Source: Ascoidea asiatica (taxonomy: Eukaryota; Ascomycota; Saccharomycetes; Ascoideales; Ascoideaceae). Taken from it: 64,000 nt of DNA. Positions 29,748 to 40,264 of the stretch are shown here, in pieces. Position 1 is the stretch's first letter; the number at the start of each line of letters is the position of its first letter. The stretch is from NCBI GenBank assembly GCA_001600695.1, contig BCKQ01000010.1, positions 156,270 through 220,269 of the forward strand, read 5' to 3'. The notes beneath the pieces are model-generated. The model was not told the DNA's origin and made no database searches. It saw nothing but the letters and a program-made list of their open reading frames with translations. A program made the translations under genes and the position numbers.

Positions 29748-30827
29748 ATGATGAAAGCTTTGGTTTATAATGGTCCTGGTTTAAAAGCTTGGAAATCTGT
29801 ACCAAAACCAACTATTAAAACTATTAATGATGCAATTATTAAAATTACTTCAACAACAATTTGTGGTACTGATTTACATATTTTAAAAGGTGATGTACCT
29901 GAAGTTGATAAAGGTACAATCTTAGGTCATGAAGCAATTGGTGTTATTGAAAATATTGGTTCAAATGTTAAAAATTTTAAAAATGGTCAAAGAGTTATAG
30001 TTTCTTGTATTACTTCTTGTGGTGATTGTTATTATTGTAAAAAAAATATTCAAGCTCATTGTAATCATGGTGGTTGGATTTTAGGTTATAAAATTAATGG
30101 TACTCAAGCTGAATATGTTAGAATTCCATATGCTGATAATTCTTTAATTAATGCTCCTAAAAATTTATCTGATGAAGATTTATTAATGTTAAGTGATGCT
30201 TTACCAACTGGTAATGAAGTTGGTTCAATTTCCGCTAAAATTAATCAAGGTGATATTGTTGCAATAGTTGGTTGTGGTCCAGTTGGAATGTCTGCTTTAT
30301 TAACTTCTCAAGTTTTTAAACCAAGTGCAATAATAATGATTGATATGAATGATGAAAGATTAAAAGTTGCAAAAGAAAAATTTGGTGCAACTCATACAAT
30401 TAATCCAAATAAAATTACTGGTACAATTAATGATGAAATTAATAAAATTACAAATGAATTTTCTGCGAAAAGAAAAGGNATAAAACCTGGTGTTGATGCT
30501 GCTATTGAATGTGTTGGAATTCCACAAACTTTTCAAATTTGTCAAGATATTATTGCTCCAGGTGGTAGAATTGCAAATGTTGGTGTTCATGGTTCTAAAG
30601 TTGATTTACAATTACAAGATTTATGGATTAAAAATATTAATATCTCAACAGGTTTAGTTTCTGCTTATTCAACTAATTCTCTTTTAGAAGAAATTAAGAA
30701 AAAAACTTTTGATCCAAAAAAATTAATTACTCATAGATTTAAATTAGATGAAATTGATAAAGCTTATGATACTTTTTCAAAAGCTGCTGAAGCAAAATGT
30801 ATTAAAACCATTTTATCTGTCGATTAA
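29748..30827 (+). CDS. Zinc-dependent alcohol dehydrogenase, bacterial-type
   Basis: Medium-chain dehydrogenase of 359 residues. Catalytic-zinc ligands are C39 (ICGTDLHILKGD), H61 and E62 (ILGHEAIG). Structural-zinc cysteines are C91, C94, C97 and C105. The Rossmann motif GCGPVG is at 175-180, and an Asp after beta-2 (MIDMND, D199) favours NAD over NADP. The sequence fits the bacterial group annotated as zinc alcohol dehydrogenase (pattern MKALVY.GPG..AW..VP.P), with GGWILGY.I.GTQAEYVR and the NVGVHG and DLWIKNI.I.TGLV blocks. It is not the classical yeast ADH1 type. An acyclic alcohol or aldehyde substrate is likely but unknown. Two Met codons open the frame; the second (29751) aligns with bacterial starts. 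Codon use matches the host, so any transfer is old. Confidence 0.93.
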   Translation: MMKALVYNGPGLKAWKSVPKPTIKTINDAIIKITSTTICGTDLHILKGDVPEVDKGTILGHEAIGVIENIGSNVKNFKNGQRVIVSCITSCGDCYYCKKNIQAHCNHGGWILGYKINGTQAEYVRIPYADNSLINAPKNLSDEDLLMLSDALPTGNEVGSISAKINQGDIVAIVGCGPVGMSALLTSQVFKPSAIIMIDMNDERLKVAKEKFGATHTINPNKITGTINDEINKITNEFSAKRKXIKPGVDAAIECVGIPQTFQICQDIIAPGGRIANVGVHGSKVDLQLQDLWIKNINISTGLVSAYSTNSLLEEIKKKTFDPKKLITHRFKLDEIDKAYDTFSKAAEAKCIKTILSVD

Positions 30828-31186
30828 TCTCTTTAATATATTTATTTATCTACTCTTTTACTTTTATTTTATTACAATATATATAATGATCTGAATGAAT
30901 ACTTTTTATCTTTTCTTTTTATAAAATCTTAATCTTTGTAGTTTGGTATTTTGTATGTATCGGTATTTAATTAACGTTACAAGTAAATTACTTTATAATT
31001 ATCTTTTACCATGTACTTTCTGATTACGTAACCACTTATATTTCAAAATAAATTAAACCTTTATTTAAATGACAGCGAATAATTTTTATATAAACAATAT
31101 GATATTAATCATTAATCATTTATCATTTATAAAATATAATATAAAACATACAATATTTAATTCAATTCAATTAACTAAAGATAACT
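30828..31186. promoter_or_regulatory. ADH 3' flank and ARV1 promoter
   Basis: 359 bp, AT-rich, without the GC island seen in most other promoter regions. It contains a TTACGTAA bZIP/Yap-type palindrome near 31024. Confidence 0.5.
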
Positions 31187-32113
31187 ATGATATGTGTGGA
31201 ATGTTCTTCAGATGTTTNAAATCTTTATTCAATTTATAATTCTGATTCAAATTCAAATAAAATTGATTATATAAAATTATCAATTTGTAAAAAATGTAAT
31301 TTAATTGCTGATAAATTTATTGAATATGATAATGTTTTATTATTCTTAAATATAATATTATTAAAAAATCAAGCTTTAAAACATCTAATATTTAATATAA
31401 TGGAAAATGAGGGAGAATTTAAAATAAATTATAATCTTATCCAAAATAATAATGAATTTTTTTTAATAAAATTTTATAAAATTTATAAAAATTGGTATAA
31501 AAATCATAAAAAATTAAATAGAATTTATATCTTATTTATTTTATTTAAAGTTTATTTAACTTGGGCTTATATTGAAAAGAATATAAATTTAAATATTATT
31601 AGTATAATTTCAAATAATTCAATATTTATACCTTCAATTTATTTAATTAATAAATTGATATTAAATAATAATTCAATAACTACAGATACTTTAAATATTT
31701 TAAAACAGTATTTATTTTTTTTATCTTATTCAATTCTTGATACTTTTTTATTTCATTTTTTTATTGAAATTTTAATTTATCTTTATTTTTTTAAAAATCA
31801 AAACAATCAAAAAAGAGATTTTTCAAATTTAATCTCACCAATTTCTTCTGCAATATTAATTTCTCAAACTTCAAAATTATTTCCAATTTTAATGTTAATT
31901 TGGCCATATGATTCTTCAATTCCAATAACTTTAACAAATTATTTTGCAAATTTTAATATTATTGAAACTTTATCTGTAATTTTATTTCCAAATAATTTTA
32001 AACCCTCTTCAATTTTATCAAAATTTAAAATTACTTCAATTGTTTTAATAAGTTTATTTTTAAAANATATTTTATTAGAAATTTTATTTTATATAATACT
32101 AAAAGCTTTATAA
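31187..32113 (+). CDS. ARV1: Arv1, ER sterol/GPI-intermediate homeostasis protein
   Basis: The 308-residue protein opens with the Arv1 homology domain: MICVECSSDV, then ICKKCNLIADKFIEYDNVLL and LLKNQALKHLIFN. Zinc-ribbon cysteines are at 3, 6, 34 and 37. Several hydrophobic membrane segments follow. Arv1 sits in the ER and is implicated in sterol distribution and in flipping or delivering GPI precursors. The ATG at 31187 places Cys3 exactly where the family has it. The gene overlaps the convergent DFG5/DCW1-type gene by 6 bp at the stop codons. One N falls in codon TNA at 31218, so the residue there is unread. Confidence 0.95.
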   Translation: MICVECSSDVXNLYSIYNSDSNSNKIDYIKLSICKKCNLIADKFIEYDNVLLFLNIILLKNQALKHLIFNIMENEGEFKINYNLIQNNNEFFLIKFYKIYKNWYKNHKKLNRIYILFILFKVYLTWAYIEKNINLNIISIISNNSIFIPSIYLINKLILNNNSITTDTLNILKQYLFFLSYSILDTFLFHFFIEILIYLYFFKNQNNQKRDFSNLISPISSAILISQTSKLFPILMLIWPYDSSIPITLTNYFANFNIIETLSVILFPNNFKPSSILSKFKITSIVLISLFLKXILLEILFYIILKAL

Positions 32114-33508
32114 GATCATCCATATTGAGATTGCAATAAAAATAGATAAAATAAATGATGTTACAATTGCTGCTCCGACTTTATCCTTTGTTGAAACTTC
32201 AATATCATTATTATTTAAATATTCATCAGAAACTGAACTTAATCCTGCTGATGAATCACCTTTTGAACTACCTCCAGTTGTATTAGTATATGGAGCATCA
32301 TTATCAGATGCTAATAAATTTATTATAATCTCTAATGCAGACATTTGTTCACCTAATCCATAATTACTATCATAAGATTTATCATTCCAATTTGTACCAC
32401 ATGTATGACCATCAGTACCACCAGAACATGATTTTGCTGCAGCTTCTGCAGATGATTCAATTAATGGTCTTATAGTATCATAAGTTGTTGGGGCTAAAAT
32501 TGATGCATGAGATAACATTCTTGAAAATACAGATTTAAAAGATCTTTGATCTGTATTACAACTTTTTGAAGATTGACATGAAGCTTCATACATTATATTA
32601 TCTTTAAAAAATTTAGATTTTGAAGTTGAAATTAAACCATTTAAATGATTTAACCATTGTTCATTTTCGGTATAATTATATAAATATGCACAACCAGAAA
32701 TAAATAAAGCATANTTATAAGTATATTCAGTTTTTGTAAAATCAGTACAATTATCATCAATATTTGCACCATCATTAATATAAAATTCATCATCATCAAT
32801 ATCAATAAATTTTACATCAATTAACCAATCCCAAATTTTTTCTGCAATCTCAGAATATGTATCATTTTTTGTATATCTTGCTAATCTTGAAGCTATATTA
32901 AATAAACAACCATTTGCAACAGTATTTTTATATGAATAACCATTATTCCAAGTAAATATTTGCCATCTTAAACCACCACCACAATTATCAGAATCCCATC
33001 TTGAATACATTGTATTAAAAACAGCTTGTGATAAAGCTAACCAACCAGGATCAGAAGATGGTGGATTTGTGAAATTTCTTTCAGTTGCTTCAAGTACTGT
33101 TAAACCCCAAAAGCCTTGATCATCATTACCTTCAGTTGTTGATTGATTTGAAGGTATATAATCATTATCATCACCTTTTTGATGTAATAAAGCTTTATAA
33201 ATTAAATCTTCATAAGTATCATTTTTACAAAAAAACCACATATCAATTAAACCACCAAAAGCTTCACCAGATTCCCACCAATAATAAGGATTGGAAAACA
33301 TTCCAATAGTTCCACCATATTTTGTACCTTCATAATAATCAAGTAACCCATCTTGTATTAAAGAAGCTGCATTACAAATTGATTCACTTGAAGTTATATC
33401 CAAATCAATTGATGATATTAATTTTGGAAAGTTTACAAGAGTTATGAAAACTGCAAAATATGCAGTTGTAGCTAGTGAAATTATATTATTATTTTTGAAA
33501 TATAACAT
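32108..33508 (-). CDS. Dfg5/Dcw1-type GPI-anchored GH76 mannosidase-like protein
   Basis: Cell-wall protein thought to attach GPI-mannoproteins to glucan. The 466 residues start with a signal peptide (hydrophobic ISLATTAYFAVFITLVNF) and end with a hydrophobic GPI-type tail (AAIVTSFILSIFIAISIWMI). In between is a glycoside-hydrolase-76 domain with family blocks YYEGTKYGGTIGMFSNPYYW, WESGEAFGGLIDMWF, the catalytic-type Asp pair in NDDQGFWGL, LRWQIFTWNNGYSYKNTVAN and GEQMSALEII. The true ATG is at 33508; the frame stays open three codons further to a TTG. DFG5 and DCW1 are paralogues in yeast and I cannot say which one this is. Its stop shares a TTATAA palindrome with the ARV1 stop. Confidence 0.94.
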   Translation of the reverse strand: MLYFKNNNIISLATTAYFAVFITLVNFPKLISSIDLDITSSESICNAASLIQDGLLDYYEGTKYGGTIGMFSNPYYWWESGEAFGGLIDMWFFCKNDTYEDLIYKALLHQKGDDNDYIPSNQSTTEGNDDQGFWGLTVLEATERNFTNPPSSDPGWLALSQAVFNTMYSRWDSDNCGGGLRWQIFTWNNGYSYKNTVANGCLFNIASRLARYTKNDTYSEIAEKIWDWLIDVKFIDIDDDEFYINDGANIDDNCTDFTKTEYTYXYALFISGCAYLYNYTENEQWLNHLNGLISTSKSKFFKDNIMYEASCQSSKSCNTDQRSFKSVFSRMLSHASILAPTTYDTIRPLIESSAEAAAKSCSGGTDGHTCGTNWNDKSYDSNYGLGEQMSALEIIINLLASDNDAPYTNTTGGSSKGDSSAGLSSVSDEYLNNNDIEVSTKDKVGAAIVTSFILSIFIAISIWMIL

Positions 33509-35462
33509 TTTTTTCAAGAAATGAATGTGAAAATAATTTTATTCTCGTGAAAATCCTTATCAGTCCAATGAAATGAATATACCGATAGCAATAATAGAAT
33601 ATGATTGGAAATAGAAATGAAATCTTAGCAACGATAGCAACAGTAGTAAATTCCTATAATATCTTAAATTATCNCCTGATATCTTGTGTTATTCTTTGTT
33701 ATGTTCTTGTATATTCTTTACAATTTCTATCATATTCATCTTTAATAAATATATCTATCTATCTATCTATCCATTATATTGATATACATACAGTATGCAT
33801 TATATCCATTATATCGCTAGCGTTACGCGTGACGCAGGAAAAAAGCTTAGCAAAGCTCGGTGTTGCTGCAAGCGCCGAGCTCTCGTAATTCTCGAATTTC
33901 AGCCTGTGGATCTTCGAAGGTGGCAAACGAACAGCAACCCAACAGCAGCTCAGCAGCTCAGCAACAGAGCAACTCTAGCTCTGAGCTCTTTCTTCTTCCC
34001 TTTTGGTGTGTTAATATTTTTGTTTTTAAAACCCAGTGGTTAAATAATTGTTATCACTGGCTAACAGGCTGTTTCAACAGAATGCTTCACCAGTTGCTAT
34101 TATATTTATGTTGGTGATGAGAATTAGTTAGGGGATAGACTTTATGATTTAGGATTTAGGAATTGGAAGCACCTCTCTTGTGGATCAAGAATACGAAAGC
34201 AATCATGTCCAAATAAAAAGAAAGGGACATGAATAAGCAAGAATAGATTTGAATCTTCAGGAATAAAAAAGAATATATTGGATTATAACTGAATGAAATT
34301 GAATATAACAAATATAGTGGAAGAAAGGAGAATATATTCATATGGCACTCCTATGTTTTTTTTTACTTGCTGGTCATCATAGCAGATAACAAATAACCTA
34401 ATAACCTAGGTCCACAAATCAAAATCAAGTTTAACAAGATCCTCATTCAAAAGTAATTGAAATGAATTAGATTCAAAGTCTCGAATGAGTGAATTTCATA
34501 AAAGAATGATAATTAAAATCTCTCTTGAAATTTTCTAGAATATTATAGTTAATTTCCTACATATTTTTTGAATTTTCTTTTTAAAAAGTATTTAAGCAAT
34601 TGGTAATTAGAATCATATTATAAATTTTAAAAAACCTTTTAAATCATACATTTCAACAATTATTTGTCTTTTTAGCAACTCAATATGAATACATCAATTC
34701 AAGTTTGAAAGAAATATTCTATATTTTTTCGGATAAAATTATGTCAATTTGAAAATAATCTTTAAAGTTCAAATTTTTGTTATAATCCTAATTGTAATTG
34801 GAACTGTAATTGTAATTCTATTTTTCAAGAATATACAAAAATTCTTTATAAATTTCATATTTTAAATCTTTAATGGTTTTGTAAATGCTTTTTCCTTAAA
34901 GAATGGAATAATGACTAATGATGTTACTATGACCTTTCAAGGTTAATAATAAATATGATTAGTCTTATTACTGTATTCTTCATTATTTTTTATGTTTCAA
35001 ATTTCATTTAAAAATTTATTTGAATTTTAAANTCAATCATTTACTACTATTATATTGAATTGGTAATTACTTTTTCAAAAATCATTTATTCATTTTTTTC
35101 ATTAAATGGGCCCATTTANCATTTCTTCAAACAATTGAACTACTTATGTCTACTATATATGCATATTAATATTTCAATTGATTGCTTTATTTATTTTTTT
35201 GTTTGTTTAAGTATGTTTATTCAATTTTATTTCATATTAATTCTTTTACTTTATACGTTTGTAATTGAAAGAGAATTGAATTTTTATTTGATCTAATAAA
35301 AAAATTAATATAAAAGCCCTTCAAACTTTCTCTATCTCATTTGATTTCCAGATTAATTAATACTATATTATTACTATATTAAAACTATTAACACTATTNA
35401 AACTTTTATTACTATTAATACTTTTATTACTATTATATTTTTAGTATTATCATAAAATAGAT
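33509..35462. promoter_or_regulatory. Divergent promoter region, DFG5/DCW1 gene and orphan gene
   Basis: 1.95 kb with no supportable gene. A GC island at about 33815-34000 contains ACGCGT (33825-33830), ALU-like AGCTC words and AGCAGCTCAGCAGC repeats. A TATC tetranucleotide run lies near 33756-33775. The remainder (34050-35460) is AT-rich with no recognisable feature. Confidence 0.55.
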
Positions 35463-36842
35463 ATGCCAGAAAATTCAATCAATTATACAAAAAATTACTC
35501 AAAGGATATGGAAATAAAAAAAGTTTATAATAACTCTAATTCACCTAAAGATTCATCAGACGAAATGTCTTTTCTACCAAAAAAAAAAAACTCTGCTACT
35601 GATTTTTCAACTATTGAAAATTTTACTTTATTTTCAAATGTTTCTCAATCATTAAATGATGAGTCAACTTCACTTGATGATTATGATGGTAACATTCATA
35701 CTGAAGCTTTTGTCGATGCTACTGATGACGCCAATATTAATGGAACCTTTGATGCTGATAATAATATTTATAAAACTTTTAATGTTTTAACTCCAAATTC
35801 TATTTCAAACTTAGAATCAGAATCATCTTCAGAATTTGATTTTGAATCTAATTTACAATCTAATTTGGGATCTAATTTAGGATCAGTTTCCGAAGAAGTT
35901 CCTTTTAATAATAATAATGCAAGTCCTATATCTCTTTTAGATTTAAATCAACTTATTCTTGCTAGTACTAATACTAATAATAATAATAATTTTGATTATG
36001 CTGATATTAATAATCTTTATAATAATTTTATTTGTAATCAAGTTAATGGAGAATATTTTTCTGCTTTTTCTTCTTTTACGACTNGTTGCTTATATTCGGA
36101 ATTCAATAATATTTCCAAAAGAAAACATGATTTTAGAAATATTTTAACTCCGAACTATAAACTTTCAAATATCTATTCTGCTTTTGATAGTCAAGATGAA
36201 ACGATTTTAGTTGATAATTTATATTTATTTACTTCAGAAAATGAAAATGAAAATAATCAGAATTATAATCAAATTAAAAATAATGAGACTGAAATTTATT
36301 TTAAACGTTTAAATGATGAAATACATAGATTAATTGATTATTCAATTGATAATATTTGTTCTAAAATTTTTAGATTTAATTCCCAAAATGGAGTTATTAT
36401 TCATATTAAAAATTCTGTTAAAAAATCTTTTAATAATTGTTTGAATTTTGATACAAAAAATATGAAAAAAATCACTAATGAAAAAGATTTTAATTCAGTT
36501 TTTGAGATTATTTATATTTCAGTTGGACAAATGTTCGAAGATTTAAAACATGAGTTTNTAAAATTATGTGAAAATTTTTTATATTTAAATCATAATTTTT
36601 TAAATTCTTCAAATCTAAATTTTTTTGAATTTACATTTAATTATGATACAGATATTAAGTTAAAAGTATCAATTGGTAAAGGAGATATTAATGTTAAAGT
36701 CCAATCTATTTGTATTGTTGAAGCTGAGAGTGAATCAATTAATTTACCAAATAATAGATATCAAGTTGATACTTTTTTAGATTCTCTTTCAAATGATATG
36801 AATTATCATCATCTGAATATGACAAGTCCTATGGTAGATTAG
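35463..36842 (+). CDS. Orphan protein, function unknown
   Basis: A 459-residue frame with host-like codon use and an ATG in good A-rich context. The N-terminal 270 residues are acidic and Ser/Asn/Asp-rich, with a basic KKKKN patch near residue 40, and look disordered. From about residue 285 to 440 the sequence becomes helical and more conserved-looking: RLNDEIHRLIDYSIDNICSK, VIIHIKNSVKKSFNNC, FEIIYISVGQMFEDLKHE and FEFTFNYDTDIKLKVSIGKG. No signal peptide or membrane segment is visible. I do not recognise a family. Neighbours (DFG5/DCW1 divergent, HEM25 downstream) give no clue. Confidence 0.75.
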   Translation: MPENSINYTKNYSKDMEIKKVYNNSNSPKDSSDEMSFLPKKKNSATDFSTIENFTLFSNVSQSLNDESTSLDDYDGNIHTEAFVDATDDANINGTFDADNNIYKTFNVLTPNSISNLESESSSEFDFESNLQSNLGSNLGSVSEEVPFNNNNASPISLLDLNQLILASTNTNNNNNFDYADINNLYNNFICNQVNGEYFSAFSSFTTXCLYSEFNNISKRKHDFRNILTPNYKLSNIYSAFDSQDETILVDNLYLFTSENENENNQNYNQIKNNETEIYFKRLNDEIHRLIDYSIDNICSKIFRFNSQNGVIIHIKNSVKKSFNNCLNFDTKNMKKITNEKDFNSVFEIIYISVGQMFEDLKHEFXKLCENFLYLNHNFLNSSNLNFFEFTFNYDTDIKLKVSIGKGDINVKVQSICIVEAESESINLPNNRYQVDTFLDSLSNDMNYHHLNMTSPMVD

Positions 36843-37605
36843 CAAAACATTAATCAAATTTTTTTGATTAATATTTATTGAATATATTTATTCAAAATTT
36901 ATCTTTTCTACAAAATCTTTAGTTGTTTTTTTTATATTTTATATGTTATTCTTCAAATTTAACTTTCTGTTTTTCTTTTCTATAGTTCTTCTATCAGTCC
37001 TCTTCTTTTAATTATCTGTTTTNTGTTGGTTATTTTTTTTGGATGGAACTTATAGTATATTTCTACTTTCTATAATAATGGTAAATAAATGTATCTTTTT
37101 TTGATTTAGTTCGAATGGTAACTGATTCAAACAATTTACTATGTTTCCACTTATTGTACAAATTGGCCCATATTATTGCTATTTCCCTCAAGTCTAAATC
37201 CTAAATGATGCAGGGTTGTATTTTTACATTTACAAATATGTATAAAGTGCTTATTGTTACTTATATAAAACGGAGCCGCATTTGTGGGTTTTCTTTTACT
37301 AGAAGTGAACTACTGCACAGTCTACCTTAAACGGCATTTTAAAACAATGTTATTTTGAAACTAACGCCAGTTTTGCGGTTCTTCTTTGTCTCTTATTATT
37401 TTGATATTTTTAAAGAACTTTTTGTTTTTCTTTGTGAATAAAAAGAAATATTGAAAAGTTATTTTAAAGCTACTTTTTACTATTCAGAATATCAATCAGC
37501 TAATCGAGCTAATCGATCAAAAAATCTTTACATCCATTAATTATCAATCAATTAATCAATTAATCAATTATTCAATAATTCAATCAATTAATTGAAGAAA
37601 CCAGA
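36843..37605. promoter_or_regulatory. HEM25 promoter region
   Basis: AT-rich, with a GC-richer patch at about 37268-37380 directly after a TATATAAA box (37262-37269). AATTAATCAATTAATC repeats lie just before the HEM25 start. No gene was seen. Confidence 0.55.
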
Positions 37606-38514
37606 ATGTCTGATACAAAATCTTCTGCTCATTTAATTGCAGGTTTTACAGGAGGATTAACATCTGCAGTAATTCTTCAGCCATTTGATTTATTAAAAAC
37701 AAGATTACAACAACCAAGAGAAATTAAACTATCATCATCAAATTTGAAAATTATACAAGAAAGAGTAAAAATTATAAACTTAATTAAAAATTTATCATCA
37801 TTCAAAGAATTATGGAAAGGAACTTTACCATCCGCTATTAGAACGTCTGTTGGTAGTGCATTATATTTAACAACTTTGAATAGTATAAGAACGTTTATTT
37901 CAAAAAAAAATCACAGTAGCAATTTACTTAATAATAAAGAAATAAATATTTCATCATCAAAATTGCCAAAATTATCACAATCAGAAAATTTAATCTCTGG
38001 AGCATTTTCAAGAGCATTTGTTGGATTTTTAACAATGCCCATAACTGTAATTAAAACAAGATTTGAATCAACATATTATAATTATAAATCTTTAAATGAA
38101 TCAATTTCTTCCATTTATAAAGAAAACCAAAAAGGTTTCAAGAATTTTTTTTTAGGATTTACTGCAACTACAATTAGAGATGCACCATATGCAGGAATTT
38201 ATATATTAATTTATGAAAATTTCAAAGAAATTTTACCNAATTATTTATTTAATAATAATTTAATTATAAATTCATCTTCAGCAATAATTTCAGCATCATT
38301 ATCAACATTGATAACATCACCATTTGATACAATTAAAACAAGAATGCAATTGAATTCAAAAGATTATAATAACTTTTTTGTAACTTTTAAAAAAATTTTA
38401 GTTCAAGAAAAATTTTTAAATTTATTTCAGGGTATGAGTTTAAGATTATCAAGAAAAGCNTTAAGTGCAGGAATTGCTTGGTGTATTTATGAAGAGATTA
38501 TTAATAAAATATAA
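37606..38514 (+). CDS. HEM25: Hem25, mitochondrial glycine carrier (SLC25A38 type)
   Basis: Inner-membrane carrier that imports glycine for heme synthesis. The 302 residues show three tandem mitochondrial-carrier repeats with signature prolines: PFDLLKTRLQQ (P26), PITVIKTRFES (P145) and PFDTIKTRMQL (P239). The opening AHLIAGFTGGLTSAVILQPF and the LWKGTLPSAIRTSVGSALYL block are characteristic of the SLC25A38/Hem25 subgroup. Length is typical. The repeat-2 Asp/Glu after Pro is replaced by Ile-Thr, as in other Hem25 proteins. Ns at 38238 and 38460 fall in CCN and GCN codons, so the residues (Pro, Ala) are still certain. Confidence 0.94.
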   Translation: MSDTKSSAHLIAGFTGGLTSAVILQPFDLLKTRLQQPREIKLSSSNLKIIQERVKIINLIKNLSSFKELWKGTLPSAIRTSVGSALYLTTLNSIRTFISKKNHSSNLLNNKEINISSSKLPKLSQSENLISGAFSRAFVGFLTMPITVIKTRFESTYYNYKSLNESISSIYKENQKGFKNFFLGFTATTIRDAPYAGIYILIYENFKEILXNYLFNNNLIINSSSAIISASLSTLITSPFDTIKTRMQLNSKDYNNFFVTFKKILVQEKFLNLFQGMSLRLSRKXLSAGIAWCIYEEIINKI

Positions 38515-39082
38515 TAATCTATACTGTAGTATTATTATTTGTATATAATAAGTGAAGAGTAAAGTGTAAATAGTAAAAGTTTGTTTTTTTTTTAATTGAG
38601 ATATTTATTAATATGTAATAATAGTTATATAAATAAGTTTTATCTATAAGTAATAATATAAATCAAGTCAATAATAATAAAATAAAGGTAATAATAAGGA
38701 TAAATAGGAAAGGTTAAGCATCATTTCATCATTGGGACATAGTATTAAGAAACAAGAAACAAAAAAAAAAAAGTTTTAAAGTACAAAAAAATTANATAAA
38801 AGTTTGAAAACAAAAGAAAAAAAATTGTATTAAGGGTTCATAAGAATCGTTAAGCAATAGAAAAAGATAAGTAACAGTAAAAGTAAAAGTGAAAGGGAAT
38901 TTGAAACTGAAATGAGGATTAAGTTTAGAATTTAGATTAAAATTAAGATTAAGATTATTAATTAGCTTTGAGATGATTTAATTGAAATAAAAAAAGAGAA
39001 AGAAAAAGATGAATAAGGAATATTGATTAATTAATTAATTAAATGAATAATTCAGTGAATAATTCAGTGAATGAATGAATTA
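38515..39082. other. Convergent 3' intergenic
   Basis: 568 bp of very AT-rich sequence, roughly 10-15% G+C by eye, with AGTAAAAGTAAAAGTGAAAG and ATTAAGATTAAG short repeats. There is no GC island and no gene. Confidence 0.65.
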
Positions 39083-40264
39083 TTAGATAAACAGGGGTAA
39101 ATTATTTTTTGAATTAATTAAAGGTTTATATATCATATGAGTTGAATTTGATCTTGAATGATGAATATTTGATTTATTTTTGTTATTATTATTATTATTA
39201 CTATTGATATAATTATAATTATTTGATAAGATATAATCATTGTGAATGTGATTAATATGATTATTATCATCATTATCATAATCATCAGAGGAAGAATAAT
39301 ATAAAGAAGGAGTTTTACTTAAAGGAACAGAGTGAATACTTTCTTCATTGTCTTCATTGTCTTCATTACCTTTGATATCTTTTATATCTTTGATAACACT
39401 GATATCCTTGATATCTTTATGAATATGATTATCAACATGAGTGATTGAATTAAAGTTTGATTTAGATTGAGATCTTGATAACTTTAAACCTGAATTTTTC
39501 TTATTTTTCTTTTTATTCTTATTATAAGGAATATCATTATCATTATCAGAATCAGCATCCGAATCAATATCTGATTCAATATCTGATTCATTGTGATAAT
39601 CTTCATTTTCTTCATCTTCATCATCTTCTTCATCATAATCATAATCATCATCATAGTCATAATCATAATCATAATCCGAATCCGAATCTGAATTATAATA
39701 ATCTTCAATTTCTTCAATTGAATTTAAATCAATGATATTACTGTTTTTNTTATCTTTACTGATTTCAATAGGATTACTTGATTTTATAGTCTTAATATTA
39801 GTAATANAGTCAATATTTTCTATATTCTCAATAGTCTCAATGTTATTATTATCATTTTGGTCATCTTCACTTTCACTATCAGTATCAGTACTGTCATCAT
39901 TATTGTTATTTTCATTNTTATCAATATATTGATGATAGTCATTATAGTTTTTGTAATCTTGATAATCTTCATAATCTTCATAATCCTGATTGATTTCTTT
40001 TTCATTTATTTCAATTTCTTTATCATAGTCATATTCATAAACTTTATTAGATAAATTTGATAAGTTTGAATTGTTAATGTTAATGTTAATATTATTATTA
40101 TTATTATTATTATTATTTTTGAAATTAATTAAATAATTCATTGTATTATCTAAGATGATTGCATGAGATAATAAGATTCTTAGATTAATATCATTTTTTG
40201 AAGCTTCATTAGTTAATTTATTTTTTGCTTGATTTGCAAGTGAATAAGTTTTAGAGTAATTCAT
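39083..40264 (-). CDS. Low-complexity Asp/Asn-rich protein of unknown function
   Basis: A 393-residue frame. Only the first about 50 residues look conserved: YSLANQAKNKLTNEASKNDI followed by NLRILLSHAIILDNTMNYL. This A-K-x-K-L-x-x-E-A...L-R-x-L-x-x-H-A-x-x-L-D pattern recalls small yeast proteins of the Ecm13/YJR115W kind; that assignment is from memory of the pattern and weak. The middle is almost entirely Asp/Glu/Asn/Tyr repeats (DYDYDYDDDYDYDEEDDEDE). The C-terminus is HSRSNSTHMIYKPLINSKNN then LPLFI, again conserved-looking. Ends conserved with a variable repeat middle suggests a real gene. Confidence 0.6.
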   Translation of the reverse strand: MNYSKTYSLANQAKNKLTNEASKNDINLRILLSHAIILDNTMNYLINFKNNNNNNNNNINININNSNLSNLSNKVYEYDYDKEIEINEKEINQDYEDYEDYQDYKNYNDYHQYIDXNENNNNDDSTDTDSESEDDQNDNNNIETIENIENIDXITNIKTIKSSNPIEISKDXKNSNIIDLNSIEEIEDYYNSDSDSDYDYDYDYDDDYDYDEEDDEDEENEDYHNESDIESDIDSDADSDNDNDIPYNKNKKKNKKNSGLKLSRSQSKSNFNSITHVDNHIHKDIKDISVIKDIKDIKGNEDNEDNEESIHSVPLSKTPSLYYSSSDDYDNDDNNHINHIHNDYILSNNYNYINSNNNNNNKNKSNIHHSRSNSTHMIYKPLINSKNNLPLFI

